Source: JBBIQS01 sp037442205 (GTDB lineage: Bacteria; Myxococcota; Myxococcia; Myxococcales; UBA5297). From it: 64,000 nt of DNA. The translations under genes and the position numbers were made by a program. The DNA is taken from positions 36,895 through 100,894 of the forward strand of contig JBBIQS010000018.1 in the NCBI GenBank assembly GCA_037442205.1. The letters are read 5' to 3'. Below the pieces are notes generated by a model. It made no database searches. It saw only the letters and a list, made by a program, of their open reading frames with translations, and had not been told where the DNA came from. Below, in pieces: positions 38,053-47,490 of this stretch. Numbering within the stretch: position 1 is the stretch's first letter; every line of letters starts with the position of its first letter.

Positions 38053-38916
38053 ATGACCATCGACATCGAGCTGGCCGAATCCCTCACCCAGGCCCTGGCG
38101 CGGCTGGCCAGCGAGGGCCCGGCGCTGCGGCCGGTCGCCGGCGCCACCGACGTCATGCTGCGGCTGGAGTCGGGCAAGCTGCGCGCCCAGAAGCTGCTCT
38201 CCATCGCCGACCTGGCCGAGCTCGCCTTCGTGCGCGAGGAGCCCGGCGCGCTCAGGATCGGGGCGCTGACCCTGGTCGCCGATCTGCTCAGCCATCCGGC
38301 GGTGAAGCGCTCCTTGCCGGCGCTGCTCGCCGCCGCCGGCGAATTCGCCAGCCCGCAGATCCGCAACCGGGCCACCGTGGGCGGCAACATCGCCAACGCC
38401 TCGCCCGCCGCCGACCTCGTCCCGGCGCTGATCGCCCTGGGAGCCACCGCCACCCTCGAGAGCGCCCGCGGCTCTCGCGCGCTGCCACTCGAGTCAGTCT
38501 TCAAGGGCCCCGGCCAGACCGTGCTGGCCACCGACGAGCTGCTGACCTCGGTCGCCTTGCCCATCGGCCGCTTCGGGTTCCAGGAGTTCCGCAAGTTCGG
38601 CAACCGCGGGGCCAACGTCATCGCCATCGTCAACGCCGCGGTGGCGCTGTCGCTGGAGAGCGACCGCATCCTCGAGGCCCGGGTGGCCTACGGCTGCTGC
38701 GCGCCGGTCCCGCTGCGCGCCGCCTCGGTGGAGCGGGCCCTCGCCGGGCAGCGGCTGAGCGAATCGCTGATCGCCGGGATCCGCGCCGCAGTGCTGGCGG
38801 ACATCAAGCCCATCGACGACGTGCGCGGCAGCCGGCGCTACAAGGAGCGGCTGGCGGTGGGCGCCACCGAGGACGCCCTGCGCCGCGCGCTCGAGACCTC
38901 TCGCCGGGTCGCCTGA
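38053..38916 (+). CDS. Molybdenum hydroxylase FAD-binding subunit (CoxM/XdhB-like)
   Basis: 287 residues. FAD-binding motifs LRPVAGATDVML and NRATVGGNIANASPAADL are typical of the medium subunit of xanthine dehydrogenase-family enzymes; the CO-dehydrogenase C-terminal domain follows (FQEFRKFGNRGANVIAI to RRYKERLAVGATEDALRR). It passes electrons from the 2Fe-2S subunit to an acceptor through FAD. A -10-like GTAGAAC ends 19 nt before the ATG at 38053. First of three genes in the order FAD, FeS, Mo. Confidence 0.92.
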   Translation: MTIDIELAESLTQALARLASEGPALRPVAGATDVMLRLESGKLRAQKLLSIADLAELAFVREEPGALRIGALTLVADLLSHPAVKRSLPALLAAAGEFASPQIRNRATVGGNIANASPAADLVPALIALGATATLESARGSRALPLESVFKGPGQTVLATDELLTSVALPIGRFGFQEFRKFGNRGANVIAIVNAAVALSLESDRILEARVAYGCCAPVPLRAASVERALAGQRLSESLIAGIRAAVLADIKPIDDVRGSRRYKERLAVGATEDALRRALETSRRVA

Positions 38917-38933
38917 GGAAGGAGAGCCTTCGC

Positions 38934-39422
38934 GTGCCAACCGAAGAGCTGACGCTGCTGGTCAACGGCACCCGCCGCACCGCCTGCTTCGCCCGGGGCA
39001 TCCGCCTGCTCGATGCCCTGCGCAGCCTCGGGTACCTGGGGGTGAAGGAGGGCTGCGGGGAAGGGGAGTGCGGGGCCTGCACGGTGCTGCTGGCCGGCCG
39101 GCCGGTCAACAGCTGCCTGATCTTCGCCAAGCAGGCCGCCGGCAAGCCCATCGTCACCGTCGAGGGCCTCGGCAGCGGCCACTCCGACGGGCTGCATCCC
39201 TTCCAGAAGGCGCTGGTGGACCAGGCCGGAGTGCAGTGCGGCTTCTGCACCCCGGGGATCGCCGTCGCCGGGGCCCACCTCTTCGACACCGAGCCCAACG
39301 CCGACGAGCAGCGAGTGCGGCAGGCGCTCTCCGGCAACCTTTGCCGCTGCACCGGCTACGCCAAGATCGTGCGCGCCTTCGACAAGGCGCGGCAGCTCGC
39401 GGCGGAGGAGAAGACGCGATGA
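38934..39422 (+). CDS. Molybdenum hydroxylase 2Fe-2S subunit (CoxS/XdhC-like)
   Basis: 162 residues, standard length. Plant-type ferredoxin cluster ligands in GCGEGECGACTVLLAG, and the second cluster in CGFCTPGIAVAG with GNLCRCTGYAKI. GTG start with GGAAGGAGAG upstream; overlaps the Mo-subunit gene by 4 nt. Confidence 0.94.
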   Translation: MPTEELTLLVNGTRRTACFARGIRLLDALRSLGYLGVKEGCGEGECGACTVLLAGRPVNSCLIFAKQAAGKPIVTVEGLGSGHSDGLHPFQKALVDQAGVQCGFCTPGIAVAGAHLFDTEPNADEQRVRQALSGNLCRCTGYAKIVRAFDKARQLAAEEKTR

Positions 39423-41719
39423 CCGGGAACGCGCGCGTCGTCGGCGCCCGCTCGACGCGAGTGGACGCCGTGGAGAAGGTCAGCGGGCGCGCCCGCTACG
39501 TGGACGACCTCGAGCCGGCCGGCACGCTGCACTGCAAGGTGGCGGTGTCGGCCTACCCGCACGCGGAGATCCTGTCGATCGACGTGGCCGCGGCGCGAGA
39601 GATGCCGGGCGTGGTGGCGGTCCTCACCGCCAAGGACGTCCCCGGCGAGAACCAGATCGGAGTCTCGGTGGCCGATCAGCCGCTGTTGGCGACCACCCGG
39701 GTGCGCATGCTCTCCGACCGCATCGCGTTGGTGGCCGCCGACACCCTGGAGCAGGCCGCGGCCGCCGCGAGGGCCATCAGGGTCGACTACCGCGAGCTTC
39801 CGGTGGTGCGCGGCACCGACGAGGCGGTGGCGCCCGGGACGATCGCGCTGCACGAGGGCGGCAACGTCCAGACCCGCAAGCGGGTCATCAAGGGCGACAC
39901 CGCTCAGGCCTTCGAGAAGGCGCAGCTGATCCTCGAGAACGAGTTCGAGTCCGGCTACCAGGAGCACGCCTACCTCGAGACCAACGGCGTGCTGGCCATC
40001 CCCGAGCCCGACGGCGGGGTCACCGTCCACGCCTCGGCCCAGGCCCCGTTCTACGTCCAGAAGGCCGTCGCCCGGGTGCTCGGGCTGGATCTCTCGCGGG
40101 TGCGGGTGATCCAGGCGACCACCGGCGGCGGCTTCGGCGGCAAGGAGGACTATCCCAGCGAGCCGGCGGCCTGCGCCGCGCTGCTGGCCCGCGCCACTGG
40201 CCGGCCGGTGAAGCTGGTCTACACCCGCGGCGAGGACATCGCCTGGTCGTCGAAGCGCCACGCGATGAAGATCCGCAACAAGCTGGGCGTCGACGCCGAG
40301 GGGAAGCTGGTCGCGGCCCAGGTGCACATCGCCTGCGACGCCGGCGCCTACACCGGGCTGTCGGCGATCGTCAGCGAGCGCGCCAATTCGACCGCCATCG
40401 GGCCCTATCGCTCGCCGGCGGTGCGGGTGGATACCGACGTCATCTACACCAACAACCTCTTCGGCGGCGCCTTCCGCGGCTTCGGCACTCCCCAGGTCAC
40501 CTTCGCCATGGAGACCCAGCTCGACGAGCTGGCGGAGAAGCTGGGGATCTCGCCGGCGGAGATCCGCCGCCGCAACATGCTCGGCGTCGGCGACCAGACC
40601 GCCACCTGCCAGCCGCTGCGCGAGAGCGCGCCGGGCCTCAAGGTGCTGGAGGCCGCCCTCGAGCGCAGCGGCTACGAGGCGAAACGCCAGGAGATGCTGG
40701 CCTTCAACCGCTCCTCCCCGACGCTGAAGAAGGGGATCGGCATCGGCTGCTGCTTCTACGGCTGCTGCCTCCACGCCGGAGGGCAGTACCTGGAGGGCTC
40801 GGGCGCGCTGCTGCACGTGCGCCCCGACGGCTCGGTCCAGGTGGCCATCGGCGGCACCGAGATCGGCCAGGGCGCGTTCACCGTCGCCGCGCAGCTGGTG
40901 GCCCAGGAGCTGGGGCTGCCGGTGTCGCGGGTGCGGGTGATGCCGACCAGCACCGAGTCGGTCCCGGACAGCGGCCCCACCGTCGCCTCGCGCACCACCG
41001 TGATGAGCGGCAACGCCGCCCTCGACGCCGCACGCAGGGTCCGGGCCCGGATGCTGGAGGTCGCCGCCAAGAAGCTCGCGCTGCCGGTCGCTGAGCTGGC
41101 GGTGGTGGCCGGCGGCTTCGGCCGTCCCGGCGGGCCGGCGCTGATCGGCTTCCAGGACGCGATCAAGGCCTGCATCGAGCGCAAGGTGAACCTGACCTCC
41201 GAGGGCTGGTACGCGCCGCCGCGCAAGGAGTTTGACCCGCAGACCGGGCTGGGCGAGGCCTACAGCACCTACTGCTTCGGAACGCAGATCGCCGAGGTCG
41301 AGGTCGACCTGCGCAGCGGCCGGACCCGGGTGGTGCGCTTCACGGCGGCCCACGACGTCGGCCAGGCCATCAACCCGGCGATGCTCGAGGGGCAGGTCGA
41401 GGGCGGGGTGGTGCAGGGGATGGGCTGGGCCTTGATGGAGGAGCTCAAGCTCAAGGACGGCCGCTGCCTCAACGCCAACTTCACCGACTACCTGATCCCC
41501 ACCTTCCTCGACGCCCCACCGGTCGATGTCCTGTTCATCGAGGACCCGTACTCGGCCGGCCCCTACGGCGCCAAGGGAATCGGCGAGCCCTCACTCATCC
41601 CGGCGGCGGCAGCGATCGCCAACGCGGTCTCCTTGGCCACCGGCCACCGCTTCCGCAAGCTGCCCCTGACCCCCGAGCGCGTGCTGCTCGAGCTCGAGGC
41701 TGCCGGCAAGCTTCCCTAG
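39419..41719 (+). CDS. Molybdenum hydroxylase large subunit (xanthine dehydrogenase family)
   Basis: 766 residues, binds the molybdopterin cofactor. Blocks: VSGRARYVDDLEPAGTLHCK (N-terminal hammerhead domain), ATTGGGFGGKEDY, GGAFRGFGTPQVTFAMETQ, GGTEIGQGAFTVAAQLVAQE, and the catalytic-Glu motif GAKGIGEPSLIPAAAAIANA. The GAFRGFG form points to xanthine/hypoxanthine or aromatic-substrate hydroxylases rather than CO dehydrogenase (which has the AYRCSF loop). Substrate cannot be named. No XdhC-type maturation gene is in the window. Confidence 0.92.
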   Translation: MTGNARVVGARSTRVDAVEKVSGRARYVDDLEPAGTLHCKVAVSAYPHAEILSIDVAAAREMPGVVAVLTAKDVPGENQIGVSVADQPLLATTRVRMLSDRIALVAADTLEQAAAAARAIRVDYRELPVVRGTDEAVAPGTIALHEGGNVQTRKRVIKGDTAQAFEKAQLILENEFESGYQEHAYLETNGVLAIPEPDGGVTVHASAQAPFYVQKAVARVLGLDLSRVRVIQATTGGGFGGKEDYPSEPAACAALLARATGRPVKLVYTRGEDIAWSSKRHAMKIRNKLGVDAEGKLVAAQVHIACDAGAYTGLSAIVSERANSTAIGPYRSPAVRVDTDVIYTNNLFGGAFRGFGTPQVTFAMETQLDELAEKLGISPAEIRRRNMLGVGDQTATCQPLRESAPGLKVLEAALERSGYEAKRQEMLAFNRSSPTLKKGIGIGCCFYGCCLHAGGQYLEGSGALLHVRPDGSVQVAIGGTEIGQGAFTVAAQLVAQELGLPVSRVRVMPTSTESVPDSGPTVASRTTVMSGNAALDAARRVRARMLEVAAKKLALPVAELAVVAGGFGRPGGPALIGFQDAIKACIERKVNLTSEGWYAPPRKEFDPQTGLGEAYSTYCFGTQIAEVEVDLRSGRTRVVRFTAAHDVGQAINPAMLEGQVEGGVVQGMGWALMEELKLKDGRCLNANFTDYLIPTFLDAPPVDVLFIEDPYSAGPYGAKGIGEPSLIPAAAAIANAVSLATGHRFRKLPLTPERVLLELEAAGKLP

Positions 41720-41811
41720 GGATGAATCGGCGCGAACCGCTCTGTTGGTGACCGAGACCCGGCGCCAGCAACGGCTTGCCCCGAGTCAAACTGCCATCGA
41801 AGGTTGATCGC

Positions 41812-42357
41812 ATGTCCAAGGCGTTTCTCAAGGAAGACGAGGGCGAGCAGGAGGAGGAGCGGGAAGAGCTGCCCCGCTCGCACGGCGCCCGCTACATCAC
41901 TCCCGAGGGCTTCAAGCGCCTGCAGCAGGAGCTGGAGAGGCTCTGGAAGGTGGACCGCCCCAAGGTGACCGCCGAGGTCTCGGCCGCCGCCGCGCAGGGC
42001 GACCGCAGCGAGAACGCCGAGTACATCTACGGCAAGAAGAAGCTGCGCGAGATCGACCGGCGCATGCGCTTCCTCTCCAAGCGTCTGGAGAGCCTCACCG
42101 TGGTGCACCAGGTGAACGGCGAGACCGACAAGGTCCTGTTCGGCGCCTGGGTGACGGTCGAGGACGAGGACGGCGAGGAGACCACCTGGCGCATCGTCGG
42201 GCCGGACGAGTTCGACGTGGCCAACGGGTGCATCAGCTGCGAGTCGCCCATGGCCAAGGCGCTGCTCGGCAAGCACGAGGGGGACGAGATCACCGTGGCC
42301 CGCCCCAAGGGACAGGCCGAGCTGGTGATCTCCAAGGTCAGCTACCGGCAGCCCTGA
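41812..42357 (+). CDS. greB: Transcription elongation factor GreB
   Basis: Rescues backtracked RNA polymerase by stimulating transcript cleavage. 181 residues. N-terminus MSKAFLKEDEG matches GreB; then the coiled coil (PEGFKRLQQELERL to AAQGDRSENAEYIYGKKKLR) with the tip acidic pair, and the C-terminal FKBP-like domain (VTVEDEDGEETTWRIVGPDE to CESPMAKALLGKHEGDEI). An acidic stretch (EDEGEQEEEREE) after the start is longer than in E. coli. Convergent with slyD. Confidence 0.92.
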   Translation: MSKAFLKEDEGEQEEEREELPRSHGARYITPEGFKRLQQELERLWKVDRPKVTAEVSAAAAQGDRSENAEYIYGKKKLREIDRRMRFLSKRLESLTVVHQVNGETDKVLFGAWVTVEDEDGEETTWRIVGPDEFDVANGCISCESPMAKALLGKHEGDEITVARPKGQAELVISKVSYRQP

Positions 42358-42412
42358 GGCGGGCGGCCTGGTTCAAGCCGTCCGCGCGGGTGTCGTCGGG
42401 CTCGGCGGAACC

Positions 42413-42901
42413 TCAGTGATGGTGGTGGTGATCGCCGTGGGCGTGCACGTGCCCGTGGCTGAGCTCTTCCTCGGTCGCCGCGCGCACCTCGGCCACCGTC
42501 ACCTCGAAGTGCAGGGTTTTGCCGGCCAGCGGGTGGTTGAAGTCCACCGTCACGGTGTCGCCGGTGACGGCCTCGATGCGCACCGGAATCTCGTTCTGCT
42601 GATCGTCGACCGCCACCAACTCGTCGCCCGGCTTGATTTCCTTGCCGCCGAACATCTCCTTGCTCACCTGCTGCACCGCCTGCGGATCGCGCTCGCCGTA
42701 GCCGTCGGACGGAGCGACCTTGACCTGCTTCGACTCGCCCTTCTCCATGCCGGCGAGCTGCTTCTCGAGCCCGGGGATGATCTGCCCGGAGCCGTGCAAG
42801 TAGGTGAGCGGTCCACCGCCCTTGGAGCTGTCGATGACGGCGCCGTCTCCCAGATGCAGCGAGTACTCGAGCGAGACGACGGTGTTGGCGGCGACTTTCA
42901 T
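42413..42901 (-). CDS. slyD: FKBP-type peptidyl-prolyl isomerase SlyD
   Basis: 162 residues. FKBP core split by an insert-in-flap domain (YSLHLGDGAVIDSSKGGGPL, GSGQIIPGLEKQLAGMEKGE, then GDTVTVDFNHPLAGKTLHFE). C-terminus is His-rich (HGHVHAHGDHHHHH), a metal-binding tail that in E. coli SlyD serves nickel handling for hydrogenase; note the orphan hypF at 24.3 kb. ATG 42901 is used because the family N-terminus starts there; GAAAGGAACTGCC lies upstream. Confidence 0.93.
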   Translation of the reverse strand: MKVAANTVVSLEYSLHLGDGAVIDSSKGGGPLTYLHGSGQIIPGLEKQLAGMEKGESKQVKVAPSDGYGERDPQAVQQVSKEMFGGKEIKPGDELVAVDDQQNEIPVRIEAVTGDTVTVDFNHPLAGKTLHFEVTVAEVRAATEEELSHGHVHAHGDHHHHH

Positions 42902-43007
42902 GGCAGTTCCTTTCGGTGCTTCGCGCGGGTGCGGGTGAGTCTTGCAGGTCAATCTGTGGCCGGGGGCGGCGGCGAGTAGAGAGGAAGGCAAGGGATCGGC
43001 GAATCGC

Positions 43008-43784
43008 TCAGGGGCCGGCGTCGGGATTGGCGCTGGCCGTTGGATGCACCGGGCCAGACTCCGCTGCTCGCTGTTCCACCTTGCCGGTCTCGCCCAACGC
43101 CACCATGGCGGGGCGCCCTTGGTACTGGAGCAGCCCTCGGCCGATCAGGCTCGAGGCTGTTCCGACGCCACTCATCCAGGCCTTCCTGCGATCGGCGGCG
43201 ACGCAGTAAAGCAGGGTCCCGGCCTGGATCCCAGGGGGAAGCTCGACGATCGGCCCGGTGCAATCGCGCACCACGCTCAGCGCCCAGGGAGTCATCGGCT
43301 GGCCGTTGCGCAGATACGGGCAGGGCAAAGTCCTCAGCGCCGCAGCGATCGGCTCGGCGTCCACCGGGAGCAGGCCGTAGGAGTCGGGAGTCACCAGCGA
43401 CGGGACATCGGCCAGCTCCTGGATCGCCAACTGATCGAGGGCGATGGGGGGGACTGCGGTGGGTAGCACGAACCAATGGGTCGACAGGCAGATTGCCGAC
43501 GCGACCGGCAGCAGGCGGAACACCTTGCTCTCGGGCGTCGCCCGGCGCGCCACCGCGAGGCCGACCAACCCGGCCAGCGCCGCGGCGAGGGCGACGAAGC
43601 CGGCATAGAGAGGCCAGGGCGGGATGGCGGTGAGCGCGACCACGCTCGCCGAGCGGACCTCGAGCCCAATCAGCAGGTAGCGGATGCCAATCCACAGCAG
43701 CAGCGCCAGCGCCAGGCCGTTGGCCCACAGCGCGCCGCGCAGGCCGGCCGGCGCCGAAGAATGCCTTTCCACGGGAGCGTCCAA
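43008..43784 (-). CDS. Hypothetical membrane protein downstream of ABC permease
   Basis: 258 residues, unassigned. Hydrophobic segments in the first 110 residues (WANGLALALLLWIGIRYLLI, ALTAIPPWPLYAGFVALAAA, a third near 95), then an extracytoplasmic domain with two cysteines in LPCPYLRNG/VRDCTGP and one in LLYCVAADRRKAWMSG. Start is unusual: TTG at 43784 (4 nt after the permease stop) or GTG at 43772. Last gene of the PspA-centred operon; role unknown. Confidence 0.55.
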   Translation of the reverse strand: MDAPVERHSSAPAGLRGALWANGLALALLLWIGIRYLLIGLEVRSASVVALTAIPPWPLYAGFVALAAALAGLVGLAVARRATPESKVFRLLPVASAICLSTHWFVLPTAVPPIALDQLAIQELADVPSLVTPDSYGLLPVDAEPIAAALRTLPCPYLRNGQPMTPWALSVVRDCTGPIVELPPGIQAGTLLYCVAADRRKAWMSGVGTASSLIGRGLLQYQGRPAMVALGETGKVEQRAAESGPVHPTASANPDAGP

Positions 43785-43788
43785 GCGA

Positions 43789-45087
43789 TCAACCTGCCAG
43801 CGCGCGGGCCGGATCGGCGCGCGAGGCGGAGAGGGCCGGGGCCAGGGCGCCGAGGATCGCCGCCAGCAGCCCCAGCGCGGTGGCGAAGGCCAACAGCAGC
43901 GGAGAATAAGAGAAGAAGGTCTCGGGCTTGAAGGGGAACTCGGGCAGCCACTGCCTGGCGGCGGCGTCGAGGCCGAGGCCCAGCAGCCGCGCGCCGCAGG
44001 CTCCCGTCGCTCCGCCGATCAGGCCGATCACCGAGGCCTCGGCCAGGACCAGCGCCGCCACGTCGAACCGGGTGGCGCCGACCGCGCGCAGCAGCGCCAG
44101 CTCGCGCGCCCGGGCCCGGACGCTGGCCGACAGAGAATGGGCGATGTTCACCCCGGCAAGCAGGCAGATCAGCGCGCTGAGCAGCGCCATCGCCCCGGTG
44201 GTGAGCGCCACCGCCATCCCCACGTTCTGCGAGAGGCTGCGCTCGCTCTCGTCGATGCCGAAGCCCATGGCGCGGATCTGCTGCACCAGCGCCGGCACCG
44301 CCCCCGGGCTCTTGGCGATGACCGCCAGCGCCGAGTAGCTGTCGGCGTCCAGTCCGTACTCGCGGTTGATGCGCCGCGCGGTCTCCAATGGGATCAGCAC
44401 TCCGTGCAGCGGAGCCTGGTCGGACAGACCCGCGAACGACAGCCCGACCAGCTTCTCCTGATAGGAAGTCAGGCCGCGCATGCTGCGGCCGAGGTGGACC
44501 TGCAGCAGCTCGGCTCCGGCGGCGGTCATCAGCAGCGGCTCGCCGATGGCGGTCAGTCCCTGCGAGCGGGCGAAGCTGCGGTTGTAGAGCTCGAGCAGCC
44601 GGCGCGCCGCCAGCGCGGGGATGGGCTTGCCCTCGGGCGGGTCGGCGAAGGCCACCCCTCTGGCGACGTCCGAGCCCAGGTACTCGGGCTCGACGCCAAC
44701 CGCGATGATCGCCAGCCAGATGTGCTGCGGCACCCGGAAGGTCTGCACTAGCCCCGGGGCCGGGCCGCCCATCGCCGGCACCCGCAGCTCCATCTTGCGG
44801 AAGACCCGGTCCACCCCGGGCAGAGCGGCGATGCGCGCCAGCGCCGCCTCGTCGAGCTTGCCGCCGCCCAGCGCCGACAGCGTCAGCCGCGGCGGCACCA
44901 CCTCGATCGCCCGCGCGTCCGAGGGGAAGACCTTCTCGCGCAGCAGCGTCCCGATGCCCGAGCCCAGGGCCACGAAGAACACCAGCGCCCCGATGCCGAT
45001 CGCCACTCCGAAGGCGGAGAAGAAGGCGCCCTTGCCGTCGCGGCGCAGGTTGATGCCGGCGAGCTGGGCGAGCTTGGCGAAGGTCAT
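43789..45087 (-). CDS. MacB/FtsX-type ABC transporter permease
   Basis: 432 residues, four-helix type VII ABC architecture: an N-terminal helix (FFSAFGVAIGIGALVFFVAL), a periplasmic domain (about 60-280) and three C-terminal helices (VALTTGAMALLSALICLLAG; LALLRAVGATRFDVAALVLA; PLLLAFATALGLLAAILGAL). Such permeases move lipoproteins or peptides or convey mechanical force rather than import. Overlaps its ATPase gene by 4 nt. Confidence 0.88.
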   Translation of the reverse strand: MTFAKLAQLAGINLRRDGKGAFFSAFGVAIGIGALVFFVALGSGIGTLLREKVFPSDARAIEVVPPRLTLSALGGGKLDEAALARIAALPGVDRVFRKMELRVPAMGGPAPGLVQTFRVPQHIWLAIIAVGVEPEYLGSDVARGVAFADPPEGKPIPALAARRLLELYNRSFARSQGLTAIGEPLLMTAAGAELLQVHLGRSMRGLTSYQEKLVGLSFAGLSDQAPLHGVLIPLETARRINREYGLDADSYSALAVIAKSPGAVPALVQQIRAMGFGIDESERSLSQNVGMAVALTTGAMALLSALICLLAGVNIAHSLSASVRARARELALLRAVGATRFDVAALVLAEASVIGLIGGATGACGARLLGLGLDAAARQWLPEFPFKPETFFSYSPLLLAFATALGLLAAILGALAPALSASRADPARALAG

Positions 45088-45776
45088 GCCCGGCTTCCCT
45101 CGGCGACCAGCTGGCCCTCCTTGAGCCGCAGCACCTTCGCCGCCGCCCGGGAGACTCGCTCTTCGTGCGTCACCACCACCATCGTCAGCTTCTCTTCGCG
45201 CACCAGCTTGACGAAGAAGTCGATGATCTCGGCGCCGGTCTTCTCGTCGAGGTTGCCGGTGGGCTCGTCGCAGAGGATCAGCCGAGGCTGGCCGAACAGC
45301 GCCCGGGCGATGGCCACCCGCTGCCGCTCGCCGCCGGACAGCTCGGCGGGGCGCCGGCCGGACTTGGCCTCCAACCCGACTCGCGCCAGCGCCGCCCGCG
45401 CCCGCTGCTCGAGCTGGGGGCCTCCCTCGCCGCCGTGGGACCCGAAGTAGGAGGGGAGCATGACGTTCTGCAGCGCGGTCAGCGGGGCAAGAAGGTTGAA
45501 GGACTGGAAGACGAAGCCCACCGTGCGATTGCGGAACAGCGACAGCTCGCAGTCGGAAAGGCCGCGCAGCTTCTTGCCGCCGACCTCGATCTCGCCCTGG
45601 TATTCGACGTCCAGGCCGCCCAGCAGGTTGAGGAGGGTCGACTTGCCGCAGCCCGAGGGGCCCACCACCGCCACCAGCTCGCCCTCGGCCACGTCGAGGT
45701 CGGCGCCGGCGAGCACCCGCTGCGGCTGTCCGTCGCCGTCGGGATAGCTCTTGTGGAGGCCTCGGGCGTGAATCAT
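45084..45776 (-). CDS. LolD/MacB-type ABC transporter ATPase
   Basis: 230 residues. Walker A GPSGCGKST, Q-loop VFQSFNLL, signature LSGGERQR, Walker B LILCDEPTGNLD and the switch His in VVVTHEE. Length and sequence place it in the LolD/MacB/FtsE family. ATG 45776 overlaps the stop of the DUF3352-like gene (ATGA), so the three genes are translationally coupled. Confidence 0.93.
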   Translation of the reverse strand: MIHARGLHKSYPDGDGQPQRVLAGADLDVAEGELVAVVGPSGCGKSTLLNLLGGLDVEYQGEIEVGGKKLRGLSDCELSLFRNRTVGFVFQSFNLLAPLTALQNVMLPSYFGSHGGEGGPQLEQRARAALARVGLEAKSGRRPAELSGGERQRVAIARALFGQPRLILCDEPTGNLDEKTGAEIIDFFVKLVREEKLTMVVVTHEERVSRAAAKVLRLKEGQLVAEGSRA

Positions 45777-47419
45777 TTGCCGACCTCCGCCGCGGGCGCC
45801 GGCTCGCCGGCCAGGGTCAGCACCAGCTGCACGCTCAGGGTCTTCTCCTCGGTGCTCGCCGACAGCCTCAGCCCGCGGATCTGCGCCAGGGCGTCCATCC
45901 AGTTGGAGACCGCGGCGCGGATGGCGAAGCCTCCCACGCCCCAGGCCGAGTCGGGGACCGCCTTGACCGCCTCCGCCAGCCGCGGGATGTCGAGGTAGAG
46001 GAAGGCGCCGTCGTGGGCCAGGGCCTTGGCCGCGCCCGGCTCGGAGACCGGGAACGTTCCCGGGCCTGCCAACCGCGCCAGCGCCGGATCGAGCTGCCCC
46101 TGGCCGCCGGTGGCCAGCACCCAGCCGTCGCGCAGCGCCACGCTGGCCCCCTCGCCCAGGTGATAGCGGGCGGTGACCACCTTGGCCCCGCCCACTTCGC
46201 GGCTCTCGAACTTGGCTCCCAGCAGCGGCCCCAGGGCACTCAGCTGGTCCATCAGCTGCGCGGCCCCGGCGGGGTCCCTGGCCCGGCCCAGCGCTGACAG
46301 GGCCACGTAGTCGAAGGGGTTGGTCCGGCGCAGGTCGAGCTCCGGGACGGCGGCGAACGAGGCGCTGGAGGCCAATTTCAATCCGGCGGCGACGCCCGGC
46401 TTGAGCCCGGCGAGGATGGCCTGCGCGGCGTCGAGGATCGGCCGGCGGGCCGCCGGGTTGGGGACCATCTCGACGAACAGCGACAGGTAGGGCTGCAGCA
46501 GCGCCGGGTCGCCTCCGAAGCCGACCAGCAGGAACGAAGTCGGGTCGAGCCGCTTGAGTAGCTCGGGATCGACCGGGGCGGTGAGGGCGCCGGCCTGGGC
46601 CGCCATGGCCTCGGTCAGCGGCGCCTGCACTCCCAGCCGCAGCTCGGAAGCCGAGGCCCACAGCCCCACCCCGGCGCCGTAGGGGAAGAGCTCGGCGCGC
46701 GCCGGCGAGGTCACGAAGCTCGGGCACATATAGGCCCAGGCCTGGGCGCCGGCGAGCTTGGGGCGCAGCGCGCCCAGCCGCGCGTCGAGGGCCAGAGAGC
46801 TCTCGGGCTTCTGCTCCAGGGCGGCGCGCACTGCCTCCACCGCGTTGTTGCCAGCCGCAGCGATGAGCGAGCGGCGCCAGAGCGCCCAGGCGACGGAGGG
46901 AGCGGGCTTGTTCGGCTCGGAGAGGGTCTGGATCACCCGCTCGCCGGCCTTGACGCTGCCGCGCACCGTGGCGGCCAGGCGGTCGGCGGCGTGGCGTACC
47001 AGCATCTGCTCGAGCTTGGACTCGTCGGAGGCCGGCACCGCCAGGACGCTGCCGCCCTGGGGCGGCATGAAGACCACCAGCGGCCGGTCGGGGTCGATGC
47101 CGGCGGCGCGAATGGAGTTGGGGTCGCGCAGGTCGAAGCCGAGCTCGCGGTTGAGCTCGGCCATGAAGCCCTCGGCGTTCGGGTAGCCCTGCAGACTGGC
47201 AGCGACTTCGGCCAGGCGCAGCTTGGGCAGCCCGGAGACGCCAGCGCCCAGCTGGCCGAGGCTGGGGACGACCGCCACGGCGTTGCAATTGCCTGAGAAG
47301 AGCTCGAGCGGATCGGCGCTTGCCTCCACTGCGGTGCGGCGCTTGAGCAGCAGAAGAAGGATCGCGGCGCCGATGGCGACGAGCAGCAGCGCGAGCAGGG
47401 CGGTCTTTTTCTTGGACAC
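45773..47419 (-). CDS. DUF3352-like membrane-anchored protein
   Basis: 548 residues. One N-terminal membrane helix (ALLALLLVAIGAAILLLLLK, residues 7-26), the rest extracytoplasmic. The pattern of repeated 'AVVPSLGQ...', 'RPLVVFMPPQGGSVLAVPAS', 'LRDGWVLATGGQGQLDPAL' and 'AFLYLDIPRLAEAVKAV' segments resembles DUF3352-type proteins (repetitive alpha/beta domains). Positioned between the coiled-coil proteins and the ABC transporter, it could be a periplasmic partner of the permease. Confidence 0.65.
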   Translation of the reverse strand: MSKKKTALLALLLVAIGAAILLLLLKRRTAVEASADPLELFSGNCNAVAVVPSLGQLGAGVSGLPKLRLAEVAASLQGYPNAEGFMAELNRELGFDLRDPNSIRAAGIDPDRPLVVFMPPQGGSVLAVPASDESKLEQMLVRHAADRLAATVRGSVKAGERVIQTLSEPNKPAPSVAWALWRRSLIAAAGNNAVEAVRAALEQKPESSLALDARLGALRPKLAGAQAWAYMCPSFVTSPARAELFPYGAGVGLWASASELRLGVQAPLTEAMAAQAGALTAPVDPELLKRLDPTSFLLVGFGGDPALLQPYLSLFVEMVPNPAARRPILDAAQAILAGLKPGVAAGLKLASSASFAAVPELDLRRTNPFDYVALSALGRARDPAGAAQLMDQLSALGPLLGAKFESREVGGAKVVTARYHLGEGASVALRDGWVLATGGQGQLDPALARLAGPGTFPVSEPGAAKALAHDGAFLYLDIPRLAEAVKAVPDSAWGVGGFAIRAAVSNWMDALAQIRGLRLSASTEEKTLSVQLVLTLAGEPAPAAEVGK

Positions 47420-47490
47420 GGCAGTCCCCTCGAACAGGCGGCAGCAGGGTTTTCTTCGAAGCGGGTGCTCCGGAGCGAGGCGGGCGACCC

